NCBI GenBank assembly: GCA_002887195.1
Contig: PJAB01000120.1
Span: forward strand, 1-40,038
Direction: 5' to 3'
Source: Chrysochromulina parva
Lineage: Eukaryota > Haptophyta > Prymnesiales > Chrysochromulinaceae
Length of the DNA stretch: 40,038 nucleotides
Shown here: positions 36,889 through 40,038 of the stretch, in pieces
Numbering within the stretch: the stretch's first letter is position 1
Layout of the letters: every line of letters starts with the position of its first letter
The notes under the pieces: model-generated
What the model saw: the letters and a program-made list of their open reading frames with translations, nothing else
The model's database searches: none
Told to the model about the DNA's origin: nothing
Made by a program: the position numbers and the translations under genes

Positions 36889-38281
36889 TCACCAGCCGGA
36901 CCTGCGCTTACGCACGGCGTCACCGTCGCACACCATTGGCGACAACTCGGACTCGGCCCCGCTGCCGCCGCCGGCCAGTGCCAATCCTCGCATCTTGGTA
37001 CTGCTGCTCTCCCTCTGCGCTGCTAATCCCGCCTCAAACTGCCTCAAGCGCACGTACGTCGAGCGCCACTCGTTGATGCCGCCCCAGTTCTCGGTCACAA
37101 CGGACAGGCTCGCAAAGACCTTTTCAAACGTGTTGCTCAGTTGGACGAGCGTGCCGAGGGTGATCCTCTCCTATAGGTCAGTTTCATCCCATGCTTCGTC
37201 AGTACCGAAGGGGAGCTCGATCACGGCAACCATCCGTGTGCCATCAGTATGCCATCAGTGTGCCATCAGAGGGCCATCAGAGGGCCATCAGAGGGCCATC
37301 AGACGGTCATCAGCGAGGCCTCAGTGGCGCATCAGCATGCAATCTAAGGCGCCTCACCTTGGGATCCGTCGCGAAGAGCAGAGGCGCGACGAGCACATAC
37401 GGAGCGAGCTCCATCACGGTGTTGAAGCTGTCAAGCCACAGGTTGAGAGCAAAGAAGCTCTGGAAGAGCGCGCCGTAGTTGTGCACGACAGCCACCCACA
37501 GGCGCGGGAAGTAAGAGGCGGGCGACAGTAGCAGGGGCGGGCTACCGTCCTCCCCTTTCTGGTCGTCCACTTCACAGATGGCCTCCGGCGTCGTCTCGAG
37601 CACTACGAGATCGCGGCGTAACTCGGCCTCGACGCGCTGGTTGGCTACTTCGAGACCGACCAACCGACGGCCTACGAGCATGGCGACGCCGAGCCCGAGT
37701 AGCGCGCCGAGCACCGCACACACGAGCATCCACATACGACCACAGCGTGCCACCCACGGCGGACCCTTGACGCGTTCGCCAAGGGAGATGAGGATGGGCG
37801 TGAAGGCGGCGAGCGTGCACATGGAGTTGAGCACGACGGACGAGTACGTATCGATGCCCTTGGCAAAGCGCTGCGTGTCCTCGTGCAAGCGTTGCGAGGC
37901 GCCCTCGATGGGCGTCTTGTTGGGATCCCACTTGTTGATGTACGACTGCATGAGCGCCATCCGCCACTGCAGCGACCAGGTCGAGCGAATCCAGCGCGCG
38001 GCTGGGTGGATAATTATGGCTGGCGCGATGATGCGCAGGAAGGAGACGAGCTGATGCCAAACTTTGAGCTGCGACTCCGCGAGCGCCGCGTCGTCTACAG
38101 CCGTTGTGTTCATCAGCAGCGAGCCGGAGCTCTGCAACGTGTCATAAAAGGACGTGTACCAGCCATTGACTGCGAACTTAATGTACGCCGAGAAGAGGGC
38201 GTGGCCGGCGATGATCAACAGGCCTGACCAGGCAAAGGCCGCCTCGGAGAAGCTGGCGGAGAAGAAGAATTCGCGAAGCAT
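36889..38281 (-). CDS. SbmA/BacA-like membrane transporter (401 aa, two exons)
   Basis: Exons are 37358-38281 and 36889-37170, phase 0 (ATDPK|ERITLGTLVQ). The family contains proton-driven bacterial peptide importers (SbmA, BacA) related to the membrane half of peroxisomal ABCD transporters. Signatures: FAVNGWYTSFYDTLQ (36-50), IEGASQRLHEDTQRFA (125-140), TLAAFTPILISLGERV (156-171), GLEVANQRVEAELRRDLV (209-226), and in exon 2 ITLGTLVQLSNTFEKV, each aligning with the E. coli protein. The length fits SbmA (406 aa), though the N-terminus before FAVNGWY is shorter. There is no nucleotide-binding domain, so it is the ATPase-free type. The tail ends in a basic KRRSGW. A bacterial origin by transfer is plausible, but it is now intron-bearing. 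Confidence 0.88.
37171..37357 (-). repeat. 187-nt introner-like intron of the SbmA-like gene
   Basis: On the host strand it starts GTGAGGCGCC, then contains about eight units of CTGATGGCCC/CTGATGGCAC, and ends CCTATAG. Unit sequence and orientation relative to the gene match the introns at 20135-20390 and 26090-26185. The direct repeat across the intron is weak (GTGAGG against GAGAGG). Splicing restores the conserved ITLGTLVQL segment, which fixes the boundaries. Confidence 0.85.
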
Positions 38282-38452
38282 GTTGAGCAGAGCGAGAAGC
38301 TACCACATCTGACCGAGCCCACCAACAAACAAGATGCTCGAAAAAGGACCTTGGCTGTGAATTGGCTGTGAAAGGACTCATTCACTACACACCACCTTCC
38401 TCCTCTACTTAGTTACTTGTACACCTCACACACCTCACGTCCATAATCAGGT

Positions 38453-39115
38453 TCAGCCCCACCACGCAGGCCTCACAACGCCGTGCGCGTGCTGCGGTAG
38501 CGACGGCGGCGCGCGATAGGGGCTCGAGCAATACTGGCGTGGCACCGCGTACGTCAGGCCTGCGGTGGCGGGATCGCGGGCGGGCGGCGTGCGCACGGGC
38601 CGCTCCCTCAGTGCCCCTCGCTCCGCCAGCCTTATCTCGCGGAAGTTCGAGGGAGTGCCCGCTGTGGGGAGCGCAACGCGCACGCCTCCAAACTCGCGGA
38701 CGCGACGCTCACGCTCGGCGGGGGCGAACATCGCGTTGCGCGATCGGTACGCGGGCGAAGCGGGCGAGCTCACGCAAGCAAAGTCGGGCAAATCGAGCGG
38801 CGCAAAGAGCTTCTCGCTCCACGCCTGAACAACACTGGGCGGCGGCACCGAGACGTTGGCACGTAACGCCTTGGTCGATCGCGCGCGTCTAAAGATTAAG
38901 GAGTCGACCTCGGCCTGCATCGATGGCGTGAGCAGCAAGCCTGGTGAACTGGAAGAGGAAGCGTGGTGGGCTTGAGGCGGTGTGGGCTGGGCATCGGCCT
39001 GATGCTGAGGCGCACTGCGGTGCTTCGGCGGAGTCTGAACCAGCATAGTAGATCTCGCACCGATGCGCCAACGCCGCTGCACGGATTCGATGGCGGTGTC
39101 GTCCATCCCCCCCAT
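38453..39115 (-). CDS. Unknown disordered protein (220 aa)
   Basis: An ATG at 39115 opens a 220-codon frame ending RPAWWG-stop. It is Pro/Ser/Arg-rich with short possibly structured pieces (LLTPSMQAEVDSLIFRRARS; VVQAWSEKLFAPLDLPDFA; GTPSNFREIRLAERGALRER). No family is recognised. It may be an adaptor-like or cytoskeletal disordered protein, and real coding status rests mostly on frame length and on its varied composition. Confidence 0.5.
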   Translation of the reverse strand: MGGMDDTAIESVQRRWRIGARSTMLVQTPPKHRSAPQHQADAQPTPPQAHHASSSSSPGLLLTPSMQAEVDSLIFRRARSTKALRANVSVPPPSVVQAWSEKLFAPLDLPDFACVSSPASPAYRSRNAMFAPAERERRVREFGGVRVALPTAGTPSNFREIRLAERGALRERPVRTPPARDPATAGLTYAVPRQYCSSPYRAPPSLPQHAHGVVRPAWWG

Positions 39116-39510
39116 GAATGGCGAGGAATTGCAAGCGGCCGACGGAGTCCCGCGGTGCAGCTCACGATCGTCGGCCCGAAGACTTGCAGGGAGTCGAGGG
39201 AGTCGACCTTCGTCCAGCGTGAAGAGGGCTGTGCCGAAGCAAACAGTTTATTTCCAATTTTGTCAAGTTGTTTTCGAAGGCGGTCGGGCAGCTCTCGTCG
39301 GTGTCGTGTGTGTCGTCGGCACCGGTATATCGACTGGCCAAATCATCAGCATGCTTCAAGTAATTCGATGTGACGAACCTGTGTTCCATATGTGCACCCG
39401 ACTTGGCTGGGCGTGCTGCGGCGTGAGGGCGACTGGGCAAGCGGCGCGCTTCCGCGAGGGCTGGAAGGCTTCGAAAGTCCCGTCGCCCTTGGAATCACAG
39501 CCCCGTCACA
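39116..39510. promoter_or_regulatory. Divergent intergenic region
   Basis: 395 bp between two divergent ATGs, with lower GC in the middle. It would hold both promoters. No specific element recognised. Confidence 0.45.
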
Positions 39511-40038
39511 ATGCGTACCGCCCTTGTGGTTCTCATTCTGATCCAAGCTGGAGCTGAATTGAATCCAACAACATTTGACATGGCCGACCTGGACGACAAC
39601 CCCAACGCCACCTGTGTGCCGCCGGATGCCTTCGTCCAGCTGCACATGCACAATGCGCGGATCGTGCGCTCAAACCTGGGCGGCCAAGGCGGTCTCTGCT
39701 CGAGAAACGCCTCCGACTGCGACGAGGCCTACAACAACGTCACCACCCCGCACAACATCCTCATCCGCAACATCGGTCTCAACGTGATGAGTCGGTATCA
39801 TCAGCCTGCAGGCGCGATCTCCGGGGGTGAGGTCGTGGACCTGCTCATCACGAACCTCACGACGTATCGATCTTGGGCGCCCAACGAGAACGGACTCGTC
39901 GTCAGAAACGGGGTGAAAGAGTTCGCCCAGATCAACCTGCTCGCGCCGCGCAGAGCACAGCAGACGAACAGCTGGAACACAGAGATGACTTTCGTCGAGC
40001 TCAAGTTTGAGTTTGTCACGATGAACTCTACTACAGGC
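39511..40038 (+). CDS. Secreted or surface protein, 5' part only (at least 176 aa)
   Basis: The ATG at 39511 starts a clear signal peptide (MRTALVVLILIQAGA) and the frame stays open to the window end. The mature part has several N-glycosylation sequons (NAT, NAS, NVT, NLT, NST), a short Cys pair region (LCSRNASDC), and strand-like blocks (NILIRNIGLNVMS, EVVDLLITNLTTY, TFVELKFEFVTMNSTTG). The blocks suggest a beta-sandwich extracellular domain. I cannot name the family. The gene continues past the right edge. Confidence 0.75.
   Translation, partial: MRTALVVLILIQAGAELNPTTFDMADLDDNPNATCVPPDAFVQLHMHNARIVRSNLGGQGGLCSRNASDCDEAYNNVTTPHNILIRNIGLNVMSRYHQPAGAISGGEVVDLLITNLTTYRSWAPNENGLVVRNGVKEFAQINLLAPRRAQQTNSWNTEMTFVELKFEFVTMNSTTG

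Noticed and set aside
1..40038. tRNA, rRNA, viral or insertion-sequence genes
   Set aside because: I saw no cloverleaf with a complete acceptor stem, no rRNA-like stretch, and no transposase, integrase or reverse-transcriptase motif in the translated frames.

Overview
This 40 kb window looks like nuclear DNA of a eukaryotic alga with a secondary plastid. It is GC-rich and gene-dense, with long single-exon genes and a few short GT-AG introns. The PsbP-type protein carries an N-terminal signal peptide, a transit-like stretch and a twin-arginine lumen-targeting segment, the tripartite leader expected of a thylakoid-lumen protein behind extra plastid membranes. Gene content (CaMKK-type kinase, CELF-type RNA-binding protein, URB1, HAAO, RING-CH ligase, F-box proteins) is eukaryotic. 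A haptophyte is my best guess, but that is inference; pelagophytes and other chromalveolate algae are not excluded.

Layout. 1-5.7 kb: a non-coding flank carrying an inverted copy of the tail of a nearby gene, then a very large disordered Ala/Pro-rich protein (minus). 5.87-7.28 kb: an F-box-like protein (plus) sharing a roughly 200 bp divergent promoter with it. 7.7-16.2 kb: three minus-strand genes, 3-hydroxyanthranilate 3,4-dioxygenase, a 2107-aa URB1 homologue and a RING-CH membrane E3. 16.2-18.4 kb: pentanucleotide microsatellites and a decayed, frameshifted gene. 18.4-31.2 kb: six plus-strand genes, namely a fusion of a saccharopine-dehydrogenase-like reductase with a 3-hydroxyacyl-CoA dehydratase (HACD), a probable secretory or plastid coiled-coil protein, the PsbP-family protein, an ankyrin protein, a four-RRM CELF-like protein and a CaMKK-like kinase. 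31.4-39.1 kb: six minus-strand genes (small two-TM protein, second F-box protein, BART-domain protein, unknown protein, SbmA/BacA-like transporter, unknown disordered protein). 39.5 kb to the end: the 5' part of a secreted protein.

The most unusual feature is the introns. Of the five I can place, four (in the reductase-HACD fusion, the CELF-like gene, the SbmA-like gene and the unknown gene at 35-36.7 kb) are built from the same degenerate, roughly 10-nt tandem unit, TCTGATGGCC, always in the sense orientation of the host gene. In two of them the first 16-18 nt of the intron are a near copy of the first bases of the following exon, so the intron is bounded by a direct repeat with the splice sites at its edges. 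This is what recent intron gain by an introner-like element with target-site duplication, or by local tandem duplication, would leave. The second notable feature is the fusion gene: it joins an enoyl-reductase-like fold to the dehydratase of fatty-acid elongation, and the dehydratase catalytic tyrosine appears to be phenylalanine.

The genes do not form one pathway. They are independent housekeeping, regulatory and plastid genes packed closely together, several in divergent pairs with intergenic spaces of about 100-400 bp.
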